Positions 27,801 to 40,539 of a DNA stretch of 64,000 nucleotides are shown one piece after another. The notes beneath the pieces were generated by a model. The model searched no databases. It worked only from the letters and a program-made list of their open reading frames with translations, and was not told the origin of the DNA. The stretch covers positions 59,645 through 123,644 of the forward strand of contig CAMPDV010001093.1 of the NCBI GenBank assembly GCA_946699065.1. Direction: 5' to 3'. The stretch is from Loxodes magnus. Its lineage: Eukaryota > Ciliophora > Karyorelictea > Loxodida > Loxodidae. Numbering within the stretch: the stretch's first letter is position 1; each line of letters opens with the position of its first letter. The position numbers and the translations under genes are program-made.

Positions 27801-30800
27801 AAACGATTGAAAGTGTTTAGAAAGAGAAAGTATTGAGCAATTTTTATGTTTTAGAAGTGAATGAAAGGAGTAAAAGATGATGAGAAAGTGAGTTTAAAGA
27901 AAGTGATAACTTTAATTTAATAAAAGCGAGTAAAAACAAGTGATAGTGTTTAAAAAGAGAAAGTATTGAGCAATTTTTATGTTTTAGAAGTGAATGAAAG
28001 GAGCAAAAGATGAGGAGAAAAGTGAGTTTAAAGAAAGTGATAACTTTAATTTAATAAAAGCGAGTAAAAACAAGTGATAGTGTTTAAAAAGAGAAAGTAT
28101 TGAGCAATTTTTCTGTTTTAGAAGTGAATGAAAGGAGTAAAAGATGAGGAGAAAAGTGAGTTTAAAGAAAGTGATTACATTAATTTAATAAAAGCGAGTA
28201 AAAACGATTGAAAGTGTTTAGAAAGAGAAAGTATTGAGCAATTTTTCTGTTTTAGAAGTGAATGAAAGGAGCAAAGGATGAGGAGAAAAGTTAGTTTAAA
28301 GAAAGTGATAACTTTAATTTAATATAAGCGAGTAAAAACAAGTGATAGTGTTTAGAAAGAGAAAGTATTGAGCAATTTTTATGTTTTAGAAGTGAATGAA
28401 AGGAGCAAAAGATGAGGAGAAAAGTGAGTTTAAAGAAAGTGATAACTTTAATTTAATAAAAGCGAGTAAAAACGATTGAAAGTGTTTAGAAAGAGAAAGT
28501 ATTGAGTAATTTTTCTGTTTTTGAAGTGAATGAAAGGAGTAAAAGATGAGGAGAAAAGTGAGTTTAAAGAAAGTGATTACATTAATTTAATAAAAGCGAG
28601 TAAAAACAAGTGATAGTGTTTAGAAAGAGAAAGTATTGAGTAATTTTTCTGTTTTTGAAGTGAATGAAAGGAGTAAAAGATGAGGAGAAAAGTGAGTTTA
28701 AAGAAAGTGATAACTTTAATTTAATATAAGTGAGTAAAAACGATTGATGGTGTTTAGAAAGAGAAAGTATTGAGCAATTTTTATGTTTTAGAAGTGAATG
28801 AAAGGAGCAAAAGATGAGGAGAAAAGTGAGTTTAAAGAAAGTGATAACTTTAATTTAATAAAAGCGAGTAAAAACAAGTGATAGTGTTTAAAAAGAGAAA
28901 GTATTGAGCAATTTTTATGTTTTAGAAGTGAATGAAAGGAGTAAAAGATGATGAGAAAGTGAGTTTAAAGAAAGTGATTACATTAATTTAATAAAAGTGA
29001 GTAAAAAGTACGAGTGATAGTGTTTAGAAAGAGAAAGTATTGAGCAATTTTTCTGTTTTTGAAGTGAATGAAAGGAGCAAAAGATGAGGAGAAAAGTGAG
29101 TTTAAAGAAAGTGATAACTTTAATTTAATAAAAGCGAGTAAAAACAAGTGATAGTGTTTAAAAAGAGAAAGTATTGAGTAATTTTTCTGTTTTAGAAGTG
29201 AATGAAAGGAGTAAAAGATGAGGAGAAAAGTGAGTTTAAAGAAAGTGATAACTTTAATTTAATAAAAGCGAGTAAAAACGATTGAAAGTGTTTAGAAAGA
29301 GAAAGTATTGAGTAATTTTTCTGTTTTAGAAGTGAATGAAAGGAGCAAAAGATGAGGAGAAAAGTGAGTTTAAAGAAAGTGATTACATTAATTTAATAAA
29401 AGCGAGTAAAAACAAGTGATAGTGTTTAGAAAGAGAAAGTATTGAGTAATTTTTCTGTTTTTGAAGTGAATGAAAGGAGTAAAAGATGAGGAGAAAAGTG
29501 AGTTTAAAGAAAGTGATTACATTAATTTAATAAAAGCGAGTAAAAACAAGTGATAGTGTTTAGAAAGAGAAAGTATTGAGTAATTTTTATGTTTTAGAAG
29601 TGAATGAAAGGAGCAAAGGATGAGGAGAAAGTGAGTTTAAAGAAAGTGATAACTTTAATTTAATAAAAGCGAGTAAAAACAAGTGATAGTTTTTAGAAAG
29701 AGAAAGTATTGAGCAATTTTTATGTTTTAGAAGTGAATGAAAGGAGCAAAGGATGATGAGAAAGTGAGTTTAAAGAAAGTGATAACTTTAATTTAATAAA
29801 AGCGAGTAAAAACAAGTGATAGTGTTTAGAAAGAGAAAGTATTGAGTAATTTTTATGTTTTAGAAGTGAATGAAAGGAGTAAAAGATGAGGAGAAAAGTG
29901 AGTTTAAAGAAAGTGATAACTTTAATTTAATAAAAGCGAGTAAAAACAAGTGATAGTGTTTAGAAAGAGAAAGTATTGAGTAATTTTTCTGTTTTAGAAG
30001 TGAATGAAAGGAGTAAAAGATGAGGAGAAAAGTGAGTTTAAAGAAAGTGATTACATTAATTTAATAAAAGCGAGTAAAAACAAGTGATAGTGTTTAGAAA
30101 GAGAAAGTATTGAGCAATTTTTATGTTTTAGAAGTGAATGAAAGGAGCAAAGGATGATGAGAAAGTGAGTTTAAAGAAAGTGATAACTTTAATTTAATAA
30201 AAGCGAGTAAAAACAAGTGATAGTGTTTAGAAAGAGAAAGTATTGAGCAATTTTTCTGTTTTAGAAGTGAATGAAAGGAGCAAAAGATGAGGAGAAAAGT
30301 GAGTTTAAAGAAAGTGATTACATTAATTTAATAAAAGCGAGTAAAAACGATTGAAAGTGTTTAGAAAGAGAAAGTATTGAGCAATTTTTCTGTTTTAGAA
30401 GTGAATGAAAGGAGCAAAAGATGAGGAGAAAAGTGAGTTTAAAGAAAGTGATTACATTAATTTAATAAAAGCGAGTAAAAACAAGTGATAGTGTTTAGAA
30501 AGAGAAAGTATTGAGTAATTTTTATGTTTTAGAAGTGAATGAAAGGAGCAAAGGATGAGGAAAAAAGTGAGTTTAAAGAAAGTGATTACATTAATTTAAT
30601 AAAAGCGAGTAAAAACGATTGAAAGTGTTTAGAAAGAGAAAGTATTGAGCAATTTTTCTGTTTTAGAAGTGAATGAAAGGAGCAAAAGATGAGGAGAAAA
30701 ATGAGTTTAAAGAAAGTGATAACGTTAATTTAATATAAGCGAGTAAAAACAAGTGATAGTGTTTAAAAAGAGAAAGTATTGAGCAATTTTTCTGTTTTAG

Positions 30801-31320
30801 AAGTGAATGAAAGGAGCAAAAGATGAGGAGAAAAATGAGTTTAAAGAAAGTGATAACTTTAATTTAATATAAGCGAGTAAAAACAAGTGATAGTGTTTTG
30901 AAAGAGAAAGTATTGAGTAATTTTTATGTTTTAGAAGTGAATGAAAGGAGCAAAAGATGAGGAGAAAAGTGAGTTTAAAGAAAGTTATAACTTTAATTTA
31001 ATAAAAGCGAGTAAAAACGATTGAAAGTGTTTAGAAAGAGAAAGTATTGAGCAATTTTTCTGTTTTAGAAGTGAATGAAAGGAGCAAAAGATGAGGAGAA
31101 AAGTGAGTTTAAAGAAAGTGATTACATTAATTTAATATAAGCGAGTAAAAACGATTGAAAGTGTTTAGAAAGAGAAAGTATTGAGCAATTTTTATGTTTT
31201 AGAAGTGAATGAAAGGAGTAAAAGATGATGAGAAAGTGAGTTTAAAGAAAGTTATAACTTTAATTTAATAAAAGCGAGTAAAAACGATTGAAAGTGTTTA
31301 GAAAGAGAAAGTATCAAGCA
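24856..31320 (+). repeat. 4.15-kb-offset segmental duplication within the satellite
   Basis: Three rare markers keep one offset. GTACGAGTGATAG is at 24856 and 29008, ATAACGTTAATTTAATATAAG near 26571 and 30722, and the GTATCAAGC variant near 27161 and 31312. The offset is 4,151-4,152 bp, equal to 31 monomers. At least 2.3 kb of ordered variants is therefore present twice, with a few monomer-level differences in the middle of the block. Confidence 0.8.
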
Positions 31321-33099
31321 ATTTTTCTGTTTTAGAAGTGAATGAAAGGAGCAAAAGATGAGGAGAAAAGTGAGTTTAAAGAAAGTGATTACATTAATTT
31401 AATATAAGCGAGTAAAAACAAGTGAAAGTGTTTAGAAAGAGAAAGTATTGAGTAATTTTTCTGTTTTAGAAGTGAATGAAAGGAGCAAAAGATGAGGAGA
31501 AAATGAGTTTAAAGAAAGTGATAACTTTAATTTAATAAAAGCGAGTAAAAACGATTGAAAGTGTTTAGAAAGAGAAAGTATTGAGTAATTTTTCTGTTTT
31601 AGAAGTGAATGAAAGGAGCAAAAGATGAGGAGAAAAGTGAGTTTAAAGAAAGTGATTACATTAATTTAATAAAAGCGAGTAAAAACGATTGAAAGTGTTT
31701 AGAAAGAGAAAGTATTGAGCAATTTTTCTGTTTTAGAAGTGAATGAAAGGAGCAAAAGATGATGAGAAAAGTGAGTTTAAAGAAAGTGATTACATTAATT
31801 TAATATAAGCGAGTAAAAACAAGTGATAGTGTTTAGAAAGAGAAAGTATTGAGCAATTTTTATGTTTTAGAAGTGAATGAAAGGAGCAAAGGATGAGGAG
31901 AAAAGTGAGTTTAAAGAAAGTGATTACATTAATTTAATAAAAGCGAGTAAAAAGGGCGATTGAAAGTGTTTAGAAAGAGAAAGTATTGAGTAATTTTTCT
32001 GTTTTAGAAGTGAATGAAAGGAGCAAAGGATGAGGAAAAAAGTGAGTTTAAAGAAAGTGATTACATTAATTTAATAAAAGCGAGTAAAAACGATTGAAAG
32101 TGTTTAGAAAGAGAAAGTATTGAGTAATTTTTATGTTTTAGAAGTGAATGAAAGGAGCAAAAGATGAGGAGAAAAGTGAGTTTAAAGAAAGTGATAACTT
32201 TAATTTAATATAAGCGAGTAAAAACAAGTGATAGTGTTTAAAAAGAGAAAGTATTGAGTAATTTTTATGTTTTAGAAGTGAATGAAAGGAGCAAAAGATG
32301 ATGAGAAAAGTGAGTTTAAAGAAAGTGATAACTTTAATTTAATAAAAGCGAGTAAAAACGATTGAAAGTGTTTAGAAAGAGAAAGTATTGAGCAATTTTT
32401 CTGTTTTAGAAGTGAATGAAAGGAGCAAAAGATGAGGAGAAAAGTGAGTTTAAAAAAAGTGATAACTTTAATTTAATAAAAGCGAGTAAAAACAAGTGAT
32501 AGTGTTTTGAAAGAGAAAGTATTGAGTAATTTTTCTGTTTTAGAAGTGAATGAAAGGAGCAAAAGATGAGGAGAAAAGTGAGTTTAAAGAAAGTGATTAC
32601 ATTAATTTAATATAAGCGAGTAAAAACGATTGAAAGTGTTTAGAAAGAGAAAGTATCAAGCAATTTTTCTGTTTTTTAAGTGCATGAAAAGGATTAAAAG
32701 AAGAGGTGAAAAGTGAGTTTAAAGAAAGTGATTACATTAATTTAATAAAAGCGAGTAAAAACAAGTGAAAGTGTTTAGAAAGAGAAAGTATTTAGCAATT
32801 TTTCTGTTTTTGAAGTGAATGAAAGGGAGTAAAAGATGAGGAGAAAAGTGAGTTTAAAGAAAGTGATAACTTTAATTTAATAAAAGCGAGTAAAAACGAT
32901 TGATAGTGTTTAGAAAGAGAAAGTATTTAGCAATTTTTCTGTTTTTGAAGTGAATGAAAGGAGCAAAAGATGAGGAGAAAAGTGAGTTTAAAGAAAGTGA
33001 TAACTTTAATTTAATAAAAGCGAGTAAAAACAAGTGATAGTGTTTAGAAAGAGAAAGTATTGAGTAATTTTTCTGTTTTAGAAGTGAATGAAAGGAGCA

Positions 33100-36000
33100 A
33101 AGGATGAGGAAAAAAGTGAGTTTAAAGAAAGTGATTACATTAATTTAATAAAAGCGAGTAAAAACGATTGAAAGTGTTTAGAAAGAGAAAGTATTGAGTA
33201 ATTTTTCTGTTTTAGAAGTGAATGAAAGGAGCAAAAGATGAGGAGAAAATGAGTTTAAAGAAAGTGATAACTTTAATTTAATAAAAGCGAGTAAAAACGA
33301 TTGAAAGTGTTTTGAAAGAGAAAGTATTTAGCAATTTTTCTGTTTTTGAAGTGAATGAAAGGGAGTAAAAGATGAGGAGAAAAGTGAGTTTAAAGAAAGT
33401 GATAACTTTAATTTAATAAAAGCGAGTAAAAACGATTGATAGTGTTTAGAAAGAGAAAGTATTTAGCAATTTTTCTGTTTTTGAAGTGAATGAAAGGAGC
33501 AAAAGATGAGGAGAAAAGTGAGTTTAAAGAAAGTGATAACTTTAATTTAATAAAAGCGAGTAAAAACAAGTGATAGTGTTTAGAAAGAGAAAGTATTGAG
33601 TAATTTTTATGTTTTAGAAGTGAATGAAAGGAGCAAAGGATGAGGAAAAAAGTGAGTTTAAAGAAAGTGATTACATTAATTTAATAAAAGCGAGTAAAAA
33701 CGATTGAAAGTGTTTAGAAAGAGAAAGTATTGAGTAATTTTTCTGTTTTAGAAGTGAATGAAAGGAGCAAAAGATGAGGAGAAAAGTGAGTTTAAAGAAA
33801 GTGATTACATTAATTTAATAAAAGCGAGTAAAAACGATTGAAAGTGTTTAGAAAGAGAAAGTATTGAGCAATTTTTCTGTTTCAGAAGTGAATGAAAGGG
33901 AGCAAAAGATGAGGAGAAAAATGAGTTTAAAGAAAGTGTTAACTTTAATTTAATAAAAGTGAGTAAAAAGTGCGAGTGATGGTGTTTTGAAAGAGAAAGT
34001 ATTTAGCAATTTTTCTGTTTTTGAAGTGAATGAAAGGGAGTAAAAGATGAGGAGAAAAGTGAATTTAAAGAAAGTGATAACTTTAATTTAATAAAAGCGA
34101 GTAAAAACGATTGATAGTGTTTAGAAAGAGAAAGTATTGAGCAATTTTTCTGTTTTTGAAGTGAATGAAAGGGAGCAAAAGATGAGGAGAAAAGTGAGTT
34201 TAAAGAAAGTGATAACTTTAATTTAATAAAAGTGAGTAAAAAGTACGAGTGATAGTGTTTAGAAAGAGAAAGTATTGAGCAATTTTTCTGTTTTTGAAGT
34301 GAATGAAAGGGAGCAAAGGATGAGGAGAAAAGTGAGTTTAAAGAAAGTGATAACTTTAATTTAATAAAAGCGAGTAAAAACGATTGAAAGTGTTTAAAAA
34401 GAGAAAGTATTGAGCAATTTTTATGTTTTAGAAGTGAATGAAAGGAGCAAAAGATGAGGAGAAAAGTGAGTTTAAAGAAAGTGATAACTTTAATTTAATA
34501 AAAGCGAGTAAAAACGATTGAAAGTGTTTAGAAAGAGAAAGTATTGAGCAATTTTTATGTTTTAGAAGTGAATGAAAGGAGCAAAAGATGAGGAGAAAAG
34601 TGAGTTTAAAGAAAGTGATAACTTTAATTTAATAAAAGCGAGTAAAAACAAGTGATAGTGTTTAGAAAGAGAAAGTATTGAGTAATTTTTCTGTTTTAGA
34701 AGTGAATGAAAGGAGCAAAAGATGAGGAGAAAAGTGAGTTTAAAGAAAGTGATAACTTTAATTTAATAAAAGCGAGTAAAAACGATTGAAAGTGTTTTGA
34801 AAGAGAAAGTATTTAGCAATTTTTCTGTTTTTGAAGTGAATGAAAGGAGCAAAGGATGAGGAGAAAAGTGAGTTTAAAGAGAGTTATAACTTTAATTTAA
34901 TAAAAGCGAGTAAAAACGATTGAAAGTGTTTAGAAAGAGAAAGTATTGAGCAATTTTTATGTTTTAGAAGTGAATGAAAGGAGCAAAAGATGAGGAGAAA
35001 AGTGAGTTTAAAGAAAGTGATAACTTTAATTTAATAAAAGCGAGTAAAAACAAGTGATAGTGTTTAGAAAGAGAAAGTATTGAGTAATTTTTCTGTTTTA
35101 GAAGTGAATGAAAGGAGCAAAGGATGAGGAAAAAAGTGAGTTTAAAGAAAGTGATTACATTAATTTAATAAAAGCGAGTAAAAACGATTGAAAGTGTTTA
35201 GAAAGAGAAAGTATTGAGTAATTTTTCTGTTTTAGAAGTGAATGAAAGGAGCAAAAGATGAGGAGAAAATGAGTTTAAAGAAAGTGATAACTTTAATTTA
35301 ATAAAAGCGAGTAAAAACGATTGAAAGTGTTTTGAAAGAGAAAGTATTTAGCAATTTTTCTGTTTTTGAAGTGAATGAAAGGGAGTAAAAGATGAGGAGA
35401 AAAGTGAGTTTAAAGAAAGTGATAACTTTAATTTAATAAAAGCGAGTAAAAACGATTGATAGTGTTTAGAAAGAGAAAGTATTTAGCAATTTTTCTGTTT
35501 TTGAAGTGAATGAAAGGAGCAAAAGATGAGGAGAAAAGTGAGTTTAAAGAAAGTGATAACTTTAATTTAATAAAAGCGAGTAAAAACAAGTGATAGTGTT
35601 TAGAAAGAGAAAGTATTGAGTAATTTTTATGTTTTAGAAGTGAATGAAAGGAGCAAAGGATGAGGAAAAAAGTGAGTTTAAAGAAAGTGATTACATTAAT
35701 TTAATAAAAGCGAGTAAAAACGATTGAAAGTGTTTAGAAAGAGAAAGTATTGAGTAATTTTTCTGTTTTAGAAGTGAATGAAAGGAGCAAAAGATGAGGA
35801 GAAAAGTGAGTTTAAAGAAAGTGATTACATTAATTTAATAAAAGCGAGTAAAAACGATTGAAAGTGTTTAGAAAGAGAAAGTATTGAGCAATTTTTCTGT
35901 TTCAGAAGTGAATGAAAGGGAGCAAAAGATGAGGAGAAAAATGAGTTTAAAGAAAGTGTTAACTTTAATTTAATAAAAGTGAGTAAAAAGTGCGAGTGAT

Positions 36001-36770
36001 GGTGTTTTGAAAGAGAAAGTATTTAGCAATTTTTCTGTTTTTGAAGTGAATGAAAGGGAGTAAAAGATGAGGAGAAAAGTGAATTTAAAGAAAGTGATAA
36101 CTTTAATTTAATAAAAGCGAGTAAAAACGATTGATAGTGTTTAGAAAGAGAAAGTATTGAGCAATTTTTCTGTTTTTGAAGTGAATGAAAGGGAGCAAAA
36201 GATGAGGAGAAAAGTGAGTTTAAAGAAAGTGATAACTTTAATTTAATAAAAGTGAGTAAAAAGTACGAGTGATAGTGTTTAGAAAGAGAAAGTATTGAGC
36301 AATTTTTCTGTTTTTGAAGTGAATGAAAGGGAGCAAAGGATGAGGAGAAAAGTGAGTTTAAAGAAAGTGATAACTTTAATTTAATAAAAGCGAGTAAAAA
36401 CGATTGAAAGTGTTTAAAAAGAGAAAGTATTGAGCAATTTTTATGTTTTAGAAGTGAATGAAAGGAGCAAAAGATGAGGAGAAAAGTGAGTTTAAAGAAA
36501 GTGATAACTTTAATTTAATAAAAGCGAGTAAAAACGATTGAAAGTGTTTAGAAAGAGAAAGTATTGAGCAATTTTTATGTTTTAGAAGTGAATGAAAGGA
36601 GCAAAAGATGAGGAGAAAAGTGAGTTTAAAGAAAGTGATAACTTTAATTTAATAAAAGCGAGTAAAAACAAGTGATAGTGTTTAGAAAGAGAAAGTATTG
36701 AGTAATTTTTCTGTTTTAGAAGTGAATGAAAGGAGCAAAAGATGAGGAGAAAAGTGAGTTTAAAGAAAGT
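33100..36770 (+). repeat. 15-monomer (about 2,020-bp) block duplication
   Basis: The unusual TTTCAGAAGTGAATGAAAGGG variant is at 33881 and 35901. The monomers on both sides follow the same order in both copies, including the GTGCGAGTGATGG unit and the GTGAATTTAAAG unit. The offset is 2,020 bp, or 15 monomers. The close match suggests a recent duplication. Confidence 0.8.
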
Positions 36771-39700
36771 GATAACTTTAATTTAATAAAAGTGAGTAAA
36801 AAGTACGAGTGATAGTGTTTAGAAAGAGAAAGTATTGAGCAATTTTTCTGTTTTTGAAGTGAATGAAAGGAGCAAAGGATGAGGAGAAAAGTGAGTTTAA
36901 AGAGAGTTATAACTTTAATTTAATAAAAGCGAGTAAAAACGATTGAAAGTGTTTAGAAAGAGAAAGTATTGAGCAATTTTTATGTTTTAGAAGTGAATGA
37001 AAGGAGCAAAAGATGAGGAGAAAAGTGAGTTTAAAGAAAGTGATAACTTTAATTTAATAAAAGCGAGTAAAAACAAGTGATAGTGTTTAGAAAGAGAAAG
37101 TATTGAGTAATTTTTCTGTTTTAGAAGTGAATGAAAGGAGCAAAGGATGAGGAGAAAAGTGAGTTTAAAGAAAGTGATAACTTTAATTTAATTAAAGCGA
37201 GTAAAAACGATTGAAAGTGTTTAAAAAGAGAAAGTATTGAGCATCTTTTATGTTTTAGAAGTGAATGAAAGGAGCAAAAGATGAGGAGAAAAGTGAGTTT
37301 AAAGAAAGTGATTACATTAATTTAATATAAGCGAGTAAAAACGATTGAAAGTGTTTAGAAAGAGAAAGTATTGAGCAATTTTTATGTTTTAGAAGTGAAT
37401 GAAAGGAGTAAAAGATGATGAGAAAGTGAGTTTAAAGAATGTGATAACTTTAATTTAATATAAGCGAGTAAAAACGATTGAAAGTGTTTAGAAAGTGAAA
37501 GTATTGAGCAATTTTTATGTTTTAGAAGTGAATGAAAGGAGCAAAGGATGAGGAAAAAAGTGAGTTTAAAGAAAGTGATTACATTAATTTAATAAAAGCG
37601 AGTAAAAACGATTGATAGTGTTTTGAAAGAGAAAGTATTTAGCAATTTTTCTGTTTTTGAAGTGAATGAAAGGGAGTAAAAGATGAGGAGAAAAGTGAAT
37701 TTAAAGAAAGTGATAACTTTAATTTAATAAAAGCGAGTAAAAACGATTGATAGTGTTTAGAAAGAGAAAGTATTGAGCAATTTTTCTGTTTTTGAAGTGA
37801 ATGAAAGGGAGCAAAAGATGAGGAGAAAAGTGAGTTTAAAGAAAGTGATAACTTTAATTTAATAAAAGTGAGTAAAAAGTACGAGTGATAGTGTTTAGAA
37901 AGAGAAAGTATTGAGCAATTTTTCTGTTTTTGAAGTGAATGAAAGGGAGCAAAGGATGAGGAGAAAAGTGAGTTTAAAGAAAGTGATAACTTTAATTTAA
38001 TAAAAGCGAGTAAAAACAAGTGATAGTGTTTAGAAAGAGAAAGTATTGAGCAATTTTTAAGTTTCAGAAGTGAATGAAAGGAGCAAAAGATGATGAGAAA
38101 ATGAGTTTAAAGAAAGTGATAACTTTAATTTAATAAAAGCGAGTAAAAACGATTGAAAGTGTTTAGAAAGAGAAAGTATTGAGTAATTTTTATGTTTTAG
38201 AAGTGAATGAAAGGAGCAAAAGATGAGGAAAAAAGTGAGTTTAAAGAAAGTGATTACATTAATTTAATAAAAGCGAGTAAAAACAAGTGATAGTGTTTAG
38301 AAAGAGAAAGTATTGAGCAATTTTTATGTTTTAGAAGTGAATGAAAGGAGCAAAGGATGAGGAAAAAAGTGAGTTTAAAGAAAGTGATTACATTAATTTA
38401 ATAAAAGCGAGTAAAAACGATTGAAAGTGTTTAGAAAGAGAAAGTATTGAGCAATTTTTCTGTTTTAGAAGTGAATGAAAGGAGCAAAAGATGAGGAGAA
38501 AAGTGAGTTTAAAGAAAGTGATAACTTTAATTTAATAAAAGCGAGTAAAAACAAGTGATAGTGTTTAAAAAGAGAAAGTATTGAGCAATTTTTATGTTTC
38601 AGAAGTGAATGAAAGGAGCAAAAGATGATGAGAAAAGTGAGTTTAAAGAAAGTGATTACATTAATTTAATAAAAGCGAGTAAAAACAAGTGATAGTGTTT
38701 AAAAAGAGAAAGTATTGAGCAATTTTTATGTTTTAGAAGTGAATGAAAGGAGCAAAAGATGATGAGAAAAGTGAGTTTAAAGAAAGTGATAACTTTAATT
38801 TAATAAAAGCGAGTAAAAACAAGTGATAGTGTTTAGAAAGAGAAAGTATTGAGTAATTTTTCTGTTTTAGAAGTGAATGAAAGGAGCAAAGGATGAGGAA
38901 AAAGTGAGTTTAAAGAAAGTGATTACATTAATTTAATAAAAGCGAGTAAAAACAAGTGAAAGTGTTTAGAAAGAGAAAGTATTGAGCAATTTTTCTGTTT
39001 TAGAAGTGAATGAAAGGAGCAAAGGATTATGAGAAAGTGAGTTTAAAGAAAGTGATAACTTTAATTTAATAAAAGCGAGTAAAAACAAGTGATAGTGTTT
39101 AAAAAGAGAAAGTATTGAGCAATTTTTATGTTTCAGAAGTGAATGAAAGGAGCAAAAGATGATGAGAAAAGTGAGTTTAAAGAAAGTGATTACATTAATT
39201 TAATAAAAGCGAGTAAAAACAAGTGATAGTGTTTAAAAAGAGAAAGTATTGAGCAATTTTTATGTTTTAGAAGTGAATGAAAGGAGCAAAAGATGAGGAG
39301 AAAAGTGAGTTTAAAGAAAGTGATAACTTTAATTTAATAAAAGCGAGTAAAAACAAGTGATAGTGTTTAGAAAGAGAAAGTATTGAGTAATTTTTCTGTT
39401 TTAGAAGTGAATGAAAGGAGCAAAGGATGAGGAAAAAAGTGAGTTTAAAGAAAGTGATTACATTAATTTAATAAAAGCGAGTAAAAACGATTGAAAGTGT
39501 TTAGAAAGAGAAAGTATTGAGTAATTTTTATGTTTTAGAAGTGAATGAAAGGAGCAAAAGATGAGGAGAAAAGTGAGTTTAAAGAAAGTGATAACTTTAA
39601 TTTAATAAAAGCGAGTAAAAACAAGTGATAGTGTTTAAAAAGAGAAAGTATTGAGCAATTTTTATGTTTTAGAAGTGAATGAAAGGAGCAAAAGATGAGG

Positions 39701-40539
39701 AGAAAAGTGAGTTTAAAGAAAGTGATAACTTTAATTTAATAAAAGCGAGTAAAAACAAGTGATAGTGTTTAGAAAGAGAAAGTATTGAGTAATTTTTATG
39801 TTTTAGAAGTGAATGAAAGGAGCAAAGGATGAGGAAAAAAGTGAGTTTAAAGAAAGTGATTACATTAATTTAATAAAAGCGAGTAAAAACGATTGAAAGT
39901 GTTTAGAAAGAGAAAGTATTGAGTAATTTTTCTGTTTTAGAAGTGAATGAAAGGAGCAAAAGATGATGAGAAAAGTGAGTTTAAAGAAAGTGATTACATT
40001 AATTTAATATAAGCGAGTAAAAACAAGTGATAGTGTTTAGAAAGAGAAAGTATTGAGCAATTTTTAAGTTTTAGAAGTGAATGAAAGGAGCAAAGGATGA
40101 GGAGAAAAGTGAGTTTAAAGAAAGTGATTACATTAATTTAATAAAAGCGAGTAAAAACGATTGAAAGTGTTTAGAAAGAGAAAGTATTGAGCAATTTTTC
40201 TGTTTTAGAAGTGAATGAAAGGAGCAAAAGATGATGAGAAAATGAGTTTAAAGAAAGTGATAACTTTAATTTAATAAAAGCGAGTAAAAACAAGTGATAG
40301 TGTTTAGAAAGAGAAAGTATTGAGCAATTTTTCTGTTTTAGAAGTGAATGAAAGGAGCAAAAGATGAGGAGAAAAGTGAGTTTAAAGAAAGTGATAACTT
40401 TAATTTAATATAAGCGAGTAAAAACAAGTGATAGTGTTTAGAAAGAGAAAGTATTGAGCAATTTTTAAGTTTCAGAAGTGAATGAAAGGAGCAAAAGATG
40501 ATGAGAAAATGAGTTTAAAGAAAGTGATAACTTTAATTT

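Noticed and set aside
37639..38019. Minus-strand ORF of 126 residues with a repeated LSLNSLFSSSF unit
   Set aside because: It is the complement of three satellite monomers whose extra base makes the period 135 bp. The reading frame is a by-product of the repeat.
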